From the NCBI GenBank assembly GCA_000711775.1, contig ARYC01001480.1:1-64000 (forward strand): a stretch of 64,000 nucleotides of DNA, read 5' to 3'. Shown here one piece after another: positions 1 to 12,104 of the stretch (its first letter is position 1; each line of letters opens with the position of its first letter). Position numbers and translations under genes: made by a program. The notes beneath the pieces are model-generated. The model did no database searches, was not told the DNA's origin, and saw nothing but the letters and a program-made list of their open reading frames with translations. This DNA comes from Oxytricha trifallax. Lineage: Eukaryota; Ciliophora; Spirotrichea; Sporadotrichida; Oxytrichidae.

Positions 1-479
1 TAAATTTAGAGCACCAAGAAGGTGTCTAGTAAAGCTATTATTAATGCAACTTCATTTAAAAGTCAAATTTATTAAGGACTCTTTAATAAATTATTTAAAA
101 AATACTGAGATATAAAATGTAAAATTTATAATCAATTTTTCATCAGGATATATTTAGTTTGATGAATAAAATTCAGATAATAAAATATTGATTTCTTTAT
201 TTTATCATAAATATGTTAAATTATTAAATTCTTATACTACTCAAAATTTACGATAAATTAAATCCTTTATAATTACAATTAGTCCTATTATCTAGTTTTT
301 TATTTATACATGCTTTTAAAGATACTATTTTAAACTAACAAATTCTTAGTAATATTTGGTAATAATGAGAAATGAAAAAATTCAATAGTATTAAATAGAA
401 GCAGCATAAATAATATTATTTTTGAATCTATCATTATTTTAACTTAGTTTAATTTAACTTTTCAATGATAAAAAAGAAT
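1..479. other. AT-rich stretch, no gene recognised
   Basis: Only AT-rich sequence with short open stretches. No family motif seen on either strand. The reading frame of the following gene may extend a little way into its right end. Confidence 0.4.
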
Positions 480-2645
480 ATATTACAGTTTTAATTAAAG
501 ACTCTTTAAAATCAGTGAAGTCATCAATAGATTTTTCTCGCAACAAAAACTTTAGCATTGATCATTTATAAATAATCCCAAGCTTTGACAACTCAAGAAA
601 TTAATCTATCTCTGGCAGCTTCCATTAGCGAAATTTGCATTCAAATATTCTAAAAACTCAGAATATGAATCATGTAAAGATAACTCACGGGCCTCAGAGT
701 GGAGGGTAATAAACCTCTATTAATCTTTAGCTTAGAACATTTGGATAAATTTAAACAAATATACCTCCTAATCCTGCTTCAATTTAAACCCCTCATACAC
801 ACAGAAACATGTCATCAATGAAGCCCCCACAAGAATCAACTAAAAAACTTATTTTGAAAAGTACAACTACTAACAAAACAACCAATCAAAAATAGACTCA
901 ATCAAAGTTTAAAATTAGCAATCCATATTTTACTCAGAGATCTCACTCTACATCTTCTACAGGAGGTAAGTAGCGGAGTTAAGATCCTTTATCTTCAATA
1001 AAGAAATTTGATTTCATTGATACCAACAACTACTCAACTTTGAATTTATCGAATATAAAGAGTGAAGCTTCATAGAGCAAGTAGAGAAGTTTATCTCTGG
1101 GTTAAAGCAAAAGAATTTAAACTGCTAAATTATAAGATAAAAAGTCAAGCATTGATTTCAATTCAATGTCATAGCAACTAACTATGTAGGTGACACCTAA
1201 ATCAATTCATAATAAAATTGATCTATCTTTAGCTCTCAAAAATATAAATAAAAGCAATTTCAATATATTGGTTAATCTAAATAGTTTCACAATGGACATT
1301 AATACTAATTAACCAATCAAGAAGTTGAAAATTATTAAAATCAAGAAATCTAATGATAATTAACTTAATTCAAATGGGTAGAAAAGGAATTAAGTGAAAA
1401 TATTTAAAGCGAGTTAAATAACTAGAAATAACTCAAACAACAGAGAAATCAATCAAAAATAAGTAACATCTTAATCGAATTAAAACATTTCAAAAATTTC
1501 AAGCAATACCATGAACAGTAGCTTAGAATCTGAAAAAGATAAATCAATAAAAGTAAGACTTAATGTATTTTACAAGCAAAAACTTTCAAATAAAGAACAA
1601 CCTTCACCTGTCTTTAAATAATTTCTGATTCCTTAAACAGCCAGAAATGTTCATCCCAAGTTAATCACTAACCAAGTTAAAAACCCATAGTATGAATTGA
1701 ATCAGAATATCTGCTAAACAACCAGAGATGTAATGTCATTACCACAGGATATATTTAACTATAGTTAACCAGAGTTAGTAAGAAATCACCCTTAAACATC
1801 TAAATAGGTATCAATTATTTAATAATATCAGCAAAAACTATCATTTGTTTGTTAATAGAAAAACTGAAAACATAAACCCATAAGAAATTGAAAATACCTA
1901 AAATACAGACTATTCTGAACTTTCAAATCAATTACAGGATAATTTACCAGACCAAAGAAAAAGAAACGTAAAAGCTGAGATGAAAATCATACTTAAAATA
2001 CCTAATAAAATTAATCATAGGATGAAGACTCATTAGACTTCATTAATAACTTGATAAAGTTTAATGTGGACATGTAGTAGTTCATTTAATAGAAAGATTA
2101 GTTACAAAATTAAATTGAGTAGATGAGGCAACCATCAGTTAATAATTATAGTCTTCCATAATACATCATGATGCCAGATTAAGAACAATAGAAACAAGTT
2201 AATCAAATCTAGCAACAAGATGTATTTAACTATCATTTGGCTAAACAGTAAGAATTCATAGAAATGAATCCAAATTACAATAATTAACGTGAAAATAATA
2301 AATTACAATCTATGTAAAATCAGTAATCATAAAAAGAATTATAAGAGGATTAAACTTACATTGAAACATACAGCTCAAATCAATAAATAAACATTCACGA
2401 TGTCAATGAAAGTCTATAAAGTTCAACCGCATCTTAACAGTTACTAGACGATACATTATTGATAATTTCTTAATCAACTATTAGTCCACAAATTACCTAG
2501 ACACACATGATCACTTAATAGCAATCGACACCAAGAACAAAAAAATAGATATAGGAATATAGAATGAAAACATAGAGCAACCAGCAATGCTATGAATATT
2601 GATGATGACGAGGAGATGGAATATAGTAGTGATAAAGGTGGTTGA
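480..2645 (+). CDS. Q/N/S-rich hypothetical protein (several frame changes)
   Basis: With TAA and TAG read as Gln, one frame stays open from about 480 to a TGA at 1866; an internal ATG at 809 begins MSSMKPPQESTKKL. The protein is basic and low-complexity, rich in S, N, Q and K, and has no recognisable domain. After 1866 coding continues in another frame. A possible small intron (GT at about 1970, AG at about 2020) restores frame to a Q-rich segment, which ends in an acidic tail (NIDDDEEMEYSSDKGG) at the TGA 2643-2645. The start is uncertain, because the frame is already open at 480. This kind of protein is common in ciliates. No function can be assigned from sequence. Confidence 0.55.
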
Positions 2646-2823
2646 TTATTAGAGAGTCAGCTAACTTAATAATCATAAAAGACTTTAAAAACCAAGGATT
2701 TGCTTTGAAATCTTACAACTTATTTGTAAATAAGCACTTAATGTTTGGAATTAAATTGCCTATTTTTATAATTTGTTTACTAATTATACTAATCTGCTTC
2801 TCATACATTTAATCAACTTATCC

Positions 2824-3033
2824 TCATTAAGTTCCCATTACAGTGGGACCTGCTTCTCTTTGTATTTCATCGGTCTCTCCCTATATCCTATTTTCGATCT
2901 CTTTAATGAGTTCATCTTGCTTTTGAAACAACTCGTTTTTATATTCAAGTGCCAATTTTTGAAGTGCTCTCCTATTTTCTTTCCTGATTCTTTTCTATTT
3001 CTCTATATAAAATGGCAAATCCTCGAATTGCTA
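2824..3033 (-). CDS. Charged coiled-coil coding fragment
   Basis: On the minus strand, a 70-codon stretch between two TGA codons encodes a charged helical segment (RKENRRALQKLALEYKNELF and onward) ending PTVMGTQ-stop. It has the look of a C-terminal exon. It lies downstream, on the same strand, of the 3176-3520 fragment and may belong to the same gene. No family recognised. An overlapping plus-strand frame over the same bases is probably its shadow. Confidence 0.4.
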
Positions 3034-3175
3034 TCATACCCACTGAAACTACTATAAGCAATGAATAGTATATGAACACATTTCTTAAAACAATTAAAAC
3101 TATATTTATTACCAAAATAGTAAAAATCAAATCATGATTCAATAAATATCTGAAAATTTAGTCTGCTTTGGCTAT

Positions 3176-3520
3176 TTCCCCGATTTTCTCATAGTAATTC
3201 CAAATTTTATAGCAATCATTTGTTATCGCTTGAAATCAAAGACTTGTAAGCCAAAGCATGACCAGTATAAACCCCTGCGCTATGACATTGAAAATAATCG
3301 AATTCCTGAAATAAAACTTTCTTGGCGAAACATGAATATACATGTGGAATTATACATAGAAAAGCTTAAGCAGTAAACATTCCACACAGTAATTATTAAT
3401 TAGTTCGAGAAGGTATTGTATTGAAAAATATTATAGAGAGTAGTTCAACAGTCATTTCATAGGTGCTGAATATGCGTGATTTATTCAGAATAGCAGCGAG
3501 TTTTGAAGATTTAGTGAAGA
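3176..3520 (-). CDS. Unassigned coding fragment
   Basis: A minus-strand frame of about 100 codons with non-random composition (Cys, Tyr and His rich; for example FDYFQCHSAGVYTGHALAYK). After a one-base shift it continues as YKIWNYYEKIGEIAKADQIF, running toward the 2824-3033 fragment. The shift suggests a small insertion, decay or an assembly error. There is a faint resemblance to Mad3/Bub1-type helical repeats, not enough to name it. Confidence 0.3.
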
Positions 3521-3633
3521 GTTTTCTCAAAATTTTTATACAATTTGCCATTAATTTTGGTTTTAAATTTTGTAAATTTTAATATAAATGTTTTTGAACT
3601 TTTATAATTTAAAGATTTAATGATCGTATGCTC

Positions 3634-4061
3634 ATTATTGTAGGAATACATTTGATTTGGGAAAATAAATTATAATTAATAAATTAAAATGATAAAATAG
3701 TGGCAGTTAACTTTAAAATAATGGCAGTTAACTTTCTGAAAACCCTTAAAAATATGGTACTTGTTCGAAAAAAATTTAAAATTAGCTGGACTTTACTATT
3801 GGCGGTAGAAGCGAAATAAATCAAATTTAAATTTGGGTGATTTGTTTAGTTGATTTTAATGCAAAAATTAAAGTCCAGTTAAATCTCTTCAAGAATGCGA
3901 TAGAGGGGTACCGCCAATAGTAAAGTCCAGCTAATTTTGAATTCTTTATCGAACAAGTACTATATTGTTAGCGTTTCAAGAAAGTTAACTGCCACTATTT
4001 TATTATTTTAATTTATTAATTGTAATTTATTTTCCCAAATCAAATGTATTCCTACAATAAT
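3634..4061. repeat. Fold-back (inverted-repeat) element, about 430 bp
   Basis: Two long arms are near-perfect reverse complements: about 3634-3807 and 3909-4061. They share blocks such as GTAGGAATACATTTGATTTG, TAGTGGCAGTTAACTTT and GCTGGACTTTACTATTGGCG. The left arm has a tandem duplication of the GGCAGTTAACTTT block that the right arm lacks. The loop is about 100 bp. No coding capacity. This looks like a MITE or fold-back transposon. A related sequence seems to lie near 54960-55050. Confidence 0.8.
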
Positions 4062-4148
4062 AAAGAAATAAATGAATTATAATCCTGTATATAAATTACA
4101 GTTCTAAAAGTACTCTAAAACTTTAAAATTTTCTACATAATATCAAAA

Positions 4149-5345
4149 TCATTGAATATGATCAATACTTTTAACTAGAATGTTACTATTTTTCCTTATC
4201 CTTCTTCTTTTGATAATCTTGCTCATTCTTCTATTTTACTCAGCTTTGTTAATTTTTTAGTCCTTGGTTCTATCTATTTAACTATCACAAATTCTTATGG
4301 TTTCAACTAGTTCCTTAAATAGCTCAATAGCTTAATGCTAAACAGATTTTTTCAATATGGAATTTTATCTATTGCGAGTACTCAGTGTTCTGACAGTAGT
4401 AGAAGCATTTTCAAATAAGGAATTGCTTTGATTATTTAACATATTTTCATTATAGGAAGAGGGGTCTAACCTACTTTTATAGGGCAATGGGTACACTCTT
4501 CTTTTATTAAGATTATATAATTAGGTTGTTTCTTGCTAAATGATTTGAACTGCAAGTTATTCATGTGCAGTTGTTAATTTTAATTCACTTCATTGAAATG
4601 GTCTGTCGACCTCTAAATAATATTTAGAGGTTTTTGAAGTCTGGCTTCGCTTAATATAAGTGTTTGGGTATAAGTGGAAGTATGAATCTGCCTCGAGAAT
4701 GACATTCATTAAGTTAGCGGGGACTTATACTGTGATATACAAAAGATTTTGTATGCGGAATTGAACTCAAATTTAAAATAGGAGATTCTGAATCTATTGT
4801 GGTATATTAGGTATCTCTAAGAACATTATCAAGTTGTAAAGACAACGCAACTCTTGACATAGTTTTAAATTTCTTATTTAAGAATGCTTAAGACTCTTCA
4901 AAATTAGGAATTCTAATAGGTGAATGAATATTAGATTTTGACTTGTCTGATACTAGACTGTCTCCATTAATATTAAGTGGAGATAGTTAACTTTTTTAAT
5001 TGTATTTTTTGGGAGAAACACTATAAATATTATCATTTCTGGTTTTATTGACTGATTCTTCAATTAACTTTTGATAGAAATAATGATTATTCAAGGGATA
5101 GGAGCGTTTCTCTAAAAATCTAAGCAACAATCTTCCTTTTTCCCGTTCACTAATTTTCTCAAACTTTTCCTCTTAAGTAATTTTATTAAGCGCATATTCA
5201 ATCATCTATGGATATTGTTTCAATCTAATGGTGAATCTATTACTATTATATTTTGCGAATTTTGGGTGCTGCAAATCATATTCGATTTCCTCACTGATTT
5301 CTCGGTAAGATATTTTAGCTGTAGTCTTTCTTGTTTCAATTTATC
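4149..5345 (-). CDS. Hypothetical protein, about 400 aa, with basic C-terminus
   Basis: On the minus strand a long frame runs from about 5345 (RKTTAKISYREISEEIEYDL) with Gln encoded by TAA/TAG. It reaches a TGA at 4585-4587. Coding plainly resumes one base out of frame just beyond (TAHEQLAVQIIQQETTQLYN) and ends at the TGA 4149-4151 after a very basic stretch (MSKIIKRRRIRKN). The N-terminal part is helical (RLLLRFLEKRSYPLNNHYFY); the middle is Ser-rich. No known domain. The start is not clear: the frame is open into AT-rich sequence upstream, where an intron is likely. It lies just downstream of, and on the same strand as, the DCP1-like gene. Confidence 0.55.
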
Positions 5346-5596
5346 CATATTCTATAATTAAGCCAATCTATTAATTAAGACGAATTAAAAAAGAATTAAT
5401 TTAACTTATTATTTTTTTAATGAAATTAAACAATAAGTTCATCAATATACATACTGTTTAATAAAACCCGATTATTTAAACCTCTTCTATGTTTTAACTA
5501 TTGAAAGAATTCAAACCAATTAATATTTATGAAACTCATTTGATTCATAAATTTTGAGACTTTTATTATCAATCACAGGATCTCCGTCGTTTTTCA

Positions 5597-6142
5597 TCAG
5601 CATCTGATAGAAATAGTCAACAAACTTGTCGCAGACTCCCTCACTTAATCTTTGGTGAAAAACTTCTCTTCTTACTACTATGTTTAGGTCACACGACTCT
5701 CTTTTAACTCCTTCTACACTTATTCCACTGCAATCTTCCAAAATTACTCCTTCTCTTCTAGCTATGAGAAATAGATAACTCTCAAGGAAGTTGGCAATAA
5801 ATTATTGTTCTCTGGGGATTCTTGATTGGCACTCACACTTCCTGTGTTACGATAGAACACATGCTGCTGGTTTTGCTTGAATTCAGTTTGATCGTCAATA
5901 GTTTCCACAAAATCTTTCTTTAATTTGCAGTTCAATAGCACAAGCTTGTATTTCTTGTTTTGGAGTTAGTCTGGAGGGTGACTCAGTACTATATACAGAC
6001 TTCCTTCGTAGTTCATGGGCATCCATTGGGAAGTAGCTTCGTCGTTCTCAAAAATTGAGCAGAAAGTAGATACGAAGAGGTAAGATTAGATATTTGCATC
6101 AATTTTCCTAAAAACTGAGAGTTGCATTTCGGTTCTATTCAT
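5597..6142 (-). CDS. DCP1: DCP1-like mRNA decapping factor (EVH1 domain)
   Basis: An intact 181-codon frame starts MNRTEMQLSVFRKIDANIQS and ends at TGA 5597-5599. It contains no internal TGA. The order of features matches the EVH1 domain of DCP1: an N-terminal helix (FRKIDANIQSYLFVSTFCSI), a Trp-bearing strand (QWMPMNYEGSLYIVLS), a strand pair (YKLVLLNCKL), the HVFYRNTG motif corresponding to the family's FLLYRN, and the C-terminal helix (EEKEQFWKIAVEQV). DCP1 activates DCP2 to remove the 5-prime cap in the cytoplasm. The protein is short, like the yeast form, with only a brief Q-rich tail. Identification is by motif pattern only. Confidence 0.65.
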
Positions 6143-6280
6143 TTTAAATTATAAGGATGATATTTATTATTATTATTTATATAAAGTTTCATTTCAGACA
6201 CTCTTAAACCCCTTGAATTTGTAATTCAATTATTTAATTAATTTTATAATATTTAGCTATTCATAATTTTAATAATCAAT

Positions 6281-7910
6281 TCATTTCTTTCTCAACTACA
6301 CTCTGAGATGATTTTGCGTTACCTTTTGAATTTGGACTAGCAAGTGCCTAATTTTTAATTCAACATGTAACTGAGCTGTGTTCTGACAAAGGCTAATCTT
6401 TAATCATGACTTCAATTGAAGTAATTGAGATAGGAGTTTGGCAATCAAATTCAAATATTCCCTATTATTGTTTCATGTTTGCTATCCAAATCGCAATGTA
6501 TAAATAATAATTAAAATTTCAATGTTTTTTGTTCTTTTTCAACCTTCAAGAATTAATTTAAAGATTTTAATCTCTTGATCTCATCTGAGCTTATATTGAG
6601 TTCTTAGTAATTTTGATCAGAGTTATCCCCAAGATTAAAAACTAAATAGGATAAGTCTTATACTTCTTGTTTATCATGTATTTCAAATGAAAATTGCCCT
6701 TTTCTTATATCCACATCACTATAATAGGAAATTCTTTCAAGAGCTAAGGGTTCCTTTTGTATTGTAGCACTACTGTATAGGGTTAGGAGATCTCCTTCCA
6801 GTAAATATGTTGAGTTTAGACAGATACCTGCTGAGAATAGTCTGTGTTAAGAGCTGGGTTTTTCATTATTTAAAATTTTAATCTGTCATACCATCTATCA
6901 TCCTCTATAGTAAGTAATACAGGCAATTCTTATGGAGATTAAGGCTGAGGAGGGAGCTCTTTTGTTAAAGTAATTTGACCAACCAAGTCAGCTCTTAGAA
7001 TTTATTAGTTCTCCCTCATCATTTCAAGTCGTTCCAAATTGTTTAATTAAAATACAATTAATAACTAACAAACAGCTCCCAGTTAGCTTAACTCCTCTCA
7101 ATAGCTATGGAGAATGAACTTATACTGGTTACTACTATTTCTCAAGCATACTCTGATTCATTTAACTAGATTTTATATCTTTTATCGTTCTATCTTTGCT
7201 TTAACTCCTCCCTCTATAGCTTCATCTCAGTTATTTATGAAGTGTCTATTTTTATGTCTTAAAGCTACTTAGTTTTAATTTCAATATTTGAATAAGAATC
7301 TAAGAAAGCTAATCGATTGTTTGCAGAAATCTCTAAAAGGATAATAATTAATAATCTATGCAATTCTTACATTTTGAATGTCTTAAAACTTAAGCTCATG
7401 GAAATCAGTGAGTTTTTTATTGATTCTTTGATATATTAAACCTTTATTTCCATTACTAATTGATGCTTGATCCACACCACTAAATAGATCTTTGATACTT
7501 CTTTCAATTTCTAAGCTATTTTTATTGATCTATTTTGCAATTTACTCACCATTACTACTAGATTTTAAGCCAGTAGATTGTTTGATTATGTCCTATATAG
7601 TTGGTAGATAGTGCTCTGTAATAATAATAGAGTTTGCTGATTGAGAAGTGAGCAAAATTATGAAATGCTCATTAGAATTATCTTTTGGGTTCTTGAGTAT
7701 GCTTTCATAATAAACATGAGTTTAGTTACTTTCATTAAGTACAATGAAATGGAGAATGCTGCTCAGTCATGGTTATTGATAACTCATAACTTGTTAGTAT
7801 GCTTGTTCAGATAGAAATGAAGATTGCTTGAACATGTAAGGTTCCTTAGAAATCAAAATAGAGGGATTGCCTTATACATAGAGAGTGATTAAAATTATTT
7901 ATAGTGACAT
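6281..7910 (-). CDS. Hypothetical protein with several frame interruptions
   Basis: Starting at ATG 7908-7910 (MSLQIILITLYVQGNPSILI), coding can be followed on the minus strand to a TGA at 6281-6283. Segments include HVYYESILKNPKDNSNEHFI, QREELKQRQNDKRYKIQLNE and NLERLEMMRENQQILRADLV. Two short GT...AG introns (about 38 and 40 nt) are plausible. In-frame TGA codons occur at 7767-7769 and 6360-6362 with coding on both sides, and one-base shifts are seen near 6880 and 6460. No family recognised. It may be a live gene with UGA as a sense codon, or a decaying one. Confidence 0.45.
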
Positions 7911-8127
7911 TTTTAACAATTAATCAATTATAATTCAGTTCTTTTATTATTTATATAAGTAGATAATTTAAAATTTAAGGTTGTAGTATCATAGTTTAGA
8001 TAAATTATGTAGTGTTATAGAGTCAGATATATTAAAGATTTTATCAAATAAATTGAAGTGATAATATTATTATTATGATTCACTTTGTATGTTTGATTAC
8101 TCCGTGAAGAATTCAAAGCAAGAATGC

Positions 8128-9123
8128 TCATTGAATGAAGTCCTTGGCCTTGGAAACCTTGGTGAATGATGGTATACCGGCGGTGCAGTCATCTTCAATG
8201 GCGAGATTGTCGCTGTGCATTTTGATTATGAAGAAACCTTGTTCTCCTCAGTTGGCACCCCATGAGTTTCTGCCAATCCAGTACTCAGTCTTGGTGGCTT
8301 CATCAAGACCCCAACCGACAACGGCGATTTCGTGGTTGATCATTGGGAAGAGGGATGACACGGAATAGATACCATTGGTGTAAGCTTCAAAACCGTCATT
8401 AACACTGATACCGCAAGAAATTGGACCGTTCTTGAAGATTTCAGACTTCATCTTGTTGGCTCCAGAGAGACCGTAGTAGTTTGAAACGTAATATCATTAG
8501 AAGAAAAAATCCTTAATTTCAAAAAGAATAAGAAAACTTTATTCAGCAAAGCAATTCTTCTTGTAGTCAACGGCCCAGCAGTTGTCTTGACAATCTTGAC
8601 CTTCAGCGGGTGGGGATCTCTGCAATCTTTGCAAAGATCAATAGCTGTGCATGAATCACTAGCGAGATTCTTGGCAACATATTGCTCGCATGAGACATCT
8701 GGGATACCAGTTTCGAAGGCATATTCGTAAACACCTGATGGATCACCACCATTGCAAGAACCACCAGCTTGGCAGTTAATGATGGTTGAGTGGCAAGATC
8801 AATTGGCCAGCATGAACCGCAATATTGCGGAATATGTTGGTTCTTGCTCCATTAAAGGAAGTTAGTGTTGTTGACGTTTCTCCAGTCCAAGTTGGCAGGA
8901 AGGGCAGCAGCGTCGATTTCTTCCCATGGCATAGCTTCAGATTTAACTTGACCAGCCTTGAAAGCAGCCATTGCTACTCTTCTACAGCCGTGATTCTTGG
9001 TGCTCAAGAATTCGTTTTCCATACCACTTGGGTAGGGACCATTCTTTCTATATTTGTCATTCTTTGGGTCATTCTTTTCAGCATCAGTTGTCTTGTGTGG
9101 TACTCTGTTAGTCCACGTTAAAA
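8128..9123 (-). pseudogene. Cathepsin Z/X-like cysteine protease, damaged copy
   Basis: The minus strand encodes a papain-family (C1A) protease of the cathepsin Z/X type: propeptide-like HGCRRVAMAAFKAG, mature start LPANLDWRNVNNTNFLQW, catalytic-Cys motif HIPQYCGSCW, Cys-rich INCQAGGSCNGGDP, catalytic-His segment NHEIAVVGWG, and Asn motif WIGRNSWG followed by GEQGFF. Damage: about 75-90 bp normally between CGSCW and INCQ are missing; there is a one-base shift near 8610; an AT-rich insertion with an in-frame TGA interrupts at 8487-8540; and TGA (8248-8250) replaces the Trp after NSWGAN. The N-terminal exon with the signal peptide is not seen. It resembles the copy at 17826-18895. Confidence 0.75.
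8487..8540 (-). other. AT-rich insertion (intron or eliminated segment) in the cathepsin copy
   Basis: About 50 bp of AT-rich sequence separates NCFAE from YYVSNYYGLSG of the protease. A candidate GT...AG pair lies inside, but removing it leaves a TGA, so the exact borders are unclear. Confidence 0.4.
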
Positions 9124-9211
9124 ATAATTATAAAATCATAAATGATAATCATAATTTTTAATATGTAATATATAATAATTTAATAACTCTATTATATAAG
9201 CTAACACTTTA

Positions 9212-10291
9212 ATGGAAAACTACCCTAATATCTAAATTAATGAAAGTATAAGAAGGTATATCCTACTGTTACGTTTCGGGACCATGCATCTTAAGAATTA
9301 GCCTGAATTGTTTCATACTATCAAAGATATTGCTAAAATTCTAAAAGTTTCCATATAAAAAGTAAGAAAGGCATGCTCTCTGGAGGAGGAGGTGCCATGC
9401 TCTTAAGCAGGATAAAAATATAATAATAAAAAATAGCTACAATAACAACACAAAGATTATATAGCAAGTGAAAAGACTCTTATAAAATAAAAAGGGTACT
9501 CACTACAAACGAGAGCCATGCTCTTCCATAGGAAGTTCCCTAATTTGAAAGTAACAACTTCCTAAATTTATTACATCTACAAAAAATAGCAAATAAAATA
9601 TAAAGTCATGAGAAGCTGCTATAAGATGAACTCCTAAAAATATAAAAAGTTGTTATCATAGAGAAAAGAGTAGTTTTCTTCACTTCTCTCTATTGTATCA
9701 CTAGGTATAAAAATAATTTACATCGATGAAGTTATTTTCAAGCCATACTAGGTAGACTAACGTTCATGGGCGAGATCATATTAAAATTAACAACTCAGTA
9801 AAATAGGTTTAAAACTGAAAACTTTTGCTGCTATAGTGGCTATAAGTAGAGAAAAAGAGCTTGAAGATTACTTGATAAAATACAAGTCGATTAATAAGGA
9901 AGATACTTCACAATTTATTGATTACCTATAAATGCAGAATAAATAATAAACAATCACAATATTTTGGGATAATTTACGAAGCCACCATAGTAAGGTGGTG
10001 TAAGAAAAGGTTTAGTCATACAACTGGAACTGCTTATATAATGCACCATATTCGCCTGAGTTTCACTGCATAGAGGAGGTATTCTCTCAAATAAAACATT
10101 TTTATAAGCAGTAGGTGATAGCAAGTGACTTTAAGTTGAGCGAGACCTAGCATGGACAAGTTATAAAAAATGCAATTGAGAGTATAGAAGTGGAGAATAT
10201 TTAAAGAATTATAGATAGACACTTAGACAAAATGAAGAACTACATAAATTTATAAAAACCAAACAAAACGTTGAGCTATAAGAAATTGTGA
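9212..10291 (+). CDS. Tc1/mariner DDE transposase (42-kDa type), intact
   Basis: An uninterrupted 359-codon frame, MENYPNIQINESIRRYIL to a TGA at 10289-10291, using many TAA/TAG Gln codons. The N-terminal third looks like a helix-turn-helix DNA-binding region (TIKDIAKILKVSIQKVRKAC). The catalytic triad is visible: Asp172 in IYIDEVIFKP, Asp253 in FWDNLRSHH and Glu288 in the APYSPEFHCIEEVF motif, with 34 residues between the second Asp and the Glu, as in Tc1-type transposases. The size of about 42 kDa fits the TBE transposase. In TBE elements this enzyme is thought to act in DNA cutting during genome rearrangement as well as in transposition. No internal TGA or frameshift, so this copy may be functional. 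Confidence 0.85.
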
Positions 10292-10330
10292 ACTTTCGTT
10301 CATTCCATAGAACTGCCTTCTAGCACCCTC

Positions 10331-11058
10331 TCATTTGGAGGATTCCTGAATCATGGCTATGTCTCCCAGCTACCCGCCTTCTGCCCTCCTCTTACTGTCG
10401 TTATCACGTATATAGTCTTCAAACGATGCAGAGATTTGATGATACTCTCTTTTCTTTTTATGAGAGCGGGGCTTAGATTTAAGCTTAAGCATAGCAAGAG
10501 CTTTCCCCTTTGATTCTATATTATATAAATTTATATAAAACACTTACTTGAAAAAAATGGCTTTCCTTGTAGCTGTCTATACACATCATCCTTTATAAGT
10601 ATTCTTTCTTTTTCTTCTTCTAGGGTATCGCTTAAGTTTCTTGTCCTGTTTGCATGCTTTATGAGTGATGACAGATAATTAGTATGGAGGGTGCCCAAGA
10701 CCCCATAGAAGTATTTTCTATCTGGCAGCACTTGATAGTCTGGGTAGTAATTAATGAATTTCATAATTTATGGATCCTCCTGAATTTGTTTAAAAATGTT
10801 CTAGACTGAAAGTTCTTCATAATAGGGTACGTTCAGATATACCACCTCTCCAGATTTTAAAAGCTGCTTCTCGCCAGCCAAGAAGTCTTTGATGAACCTC
10901 ATGGTTACATGGTCATCGTTAGGTAAAAAGTACCCCTCTATGAAAGTTAATAATAGTATCTTACTGTTGAATCGTAAAAAAATTATCCAGTCATTTTTCG
11001 ACCTAAATTTATTTTGGAATTCTCTGATGTCATAAGTATGAACGTCTTGGTTCTCCAT
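10331..11058 (-). CDS. 22-kDa TBE-type transposon protein, unit 1
   Basis: Minus-strand gene from ATG at 11056-11058 (MENQDVHTYDIREFQNKFRS) to TGA 10331-10333, with one 32-nt intron (10516-10547, GTAAGT...ATAG). The four copies in this window share TMRFIKD near residue 52, a PxxxELSV block, and L-P-D-[RK]-x-[FY]-[FY]-[FY]-G-x-L-G-T-L. The C-terminal exon is strongly basic (KPRSHKKKREY), suggesting nucleic-acid binding. The intron sits at the same place in units 3 and 4. The role of this TBE protein is not known to me. It is convergent with the transposase gene, with 39 bp between the two stop codons. Confidence 0.7.
10516..10547 (-). other. 32-nt intron in the 22-kDa gene
   Basis: Starts GTAAGTG and ends AATATAG on the minus strand. 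Removal joins FFS to KSKGKALAML in frame. Equivalent introns occur at 31660-31688 and 63490-63530. Confidence 0.7.
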
Positions 11059-11445
11059 GTGCTATAAATTAATTTATGATTTAATATTAGTATTAATCGA
11101 AATCTATAAACTTTTCTGTTGTAAATTTTGATTCATGAGTATAAATATTATCACTTAACTGATATTCAGGCTTGAGCTATAGCTAAACATGCTGACCAGA
11201 ATTTATAATTGGTTTGTATAATATGAAAAAGCTATAATATAATAAGAATACTTTTAATGTAATAATAAACAATGATTTATATTTTAATATAAATGTAATA
11301 AATATATAAGTGCTAACTTCCTCCATTAGCAGCTTTGAAAAAAATGAATATATATAATTTATATAATTTTCAAATAATTAAGTGTATAAACATCAACTCA
11401 CTTGACATGAGGATTTTTTAATCACAGTCTGAACTCTTTCTTAAA

Positions 11446-12022
11446 CCTCCTAAGTTTTTACTAAAAAAATTTTCCCTCCTAAGTTTTTACTAATTTGTAC
11501 TATAATTGTAAAATCAAGAAAATAAGCTGGACCTTAAACAAGGTTATACAACTAAATTTTATTTTTATAAAGATAAGTAAATAATAAGTAATTCTTGATT
11601 TATTTCAAATAAATTTATACTTTCGTATTAAATATAAATGAGCTTGCTGACTATGGCCTTCTACTATTGTAAAAATACTTGTAGTATTAAGAAGAATTAT
11701 GTTTTTATTATAAAAGTATATACAAGCAAAATGTTAATTATACAATTATTATGAAAAAAATAAATACCTAGCTAATGCTTATAATAGGTATAATAATAAA
11801 TTATTTATGCCCTATAAAGATATAGTAATTTATATTATTTAAGTTTCTTTTTATTATGTTATTTACACTTATTAAGTTATTTCTGATTATATAGTTTAAA
11901 AAATATAAAATAGAAAAATGGTACTATAGTATAGTCATGAGAAAGGAAAAAACCCTGAAACCCTTTTGAAAAAAGTTATCCTAAGTTTTTACTAAAAAAA
12001 TGGCTCTCCTAAGTTTTTACTA
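11446..12022. repeat. Paired direct repeats of TCCTAAGTTTTTACTA
   Basis: The motif TCCTAAGTTTTTACTA occurs four times in direct orientation as two close pairs: 11446-11470 plus 11474-11492, and 11979-12001 plus 12005-12022. The first member of each pair is followed by a run of seven A. The pairs bracket about 490 bp of AT-rich sequence with no gene, between the 22-kDa gene and the MT-A70-like gene. They could be a duplicated promoter or binding region, or mark an insertion. Confidence 0.7.
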
Positions 12023-12104
12023 AATCCAATATTCAAAATATAAGCTACTTCAGGAATTTAAAGAGTGAAAGAAGCACTGAGAAGAAAAGTATAATAAAAC
12101 TAAA

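Noticed and set aside
2773..3057. Plus-strand 94-codon frame rich in Leu, Phe and Ser
   Set aside because: It lies opposite a charged minus-strand coding segment and has the hydrophobic composition expected of a shadow frame.
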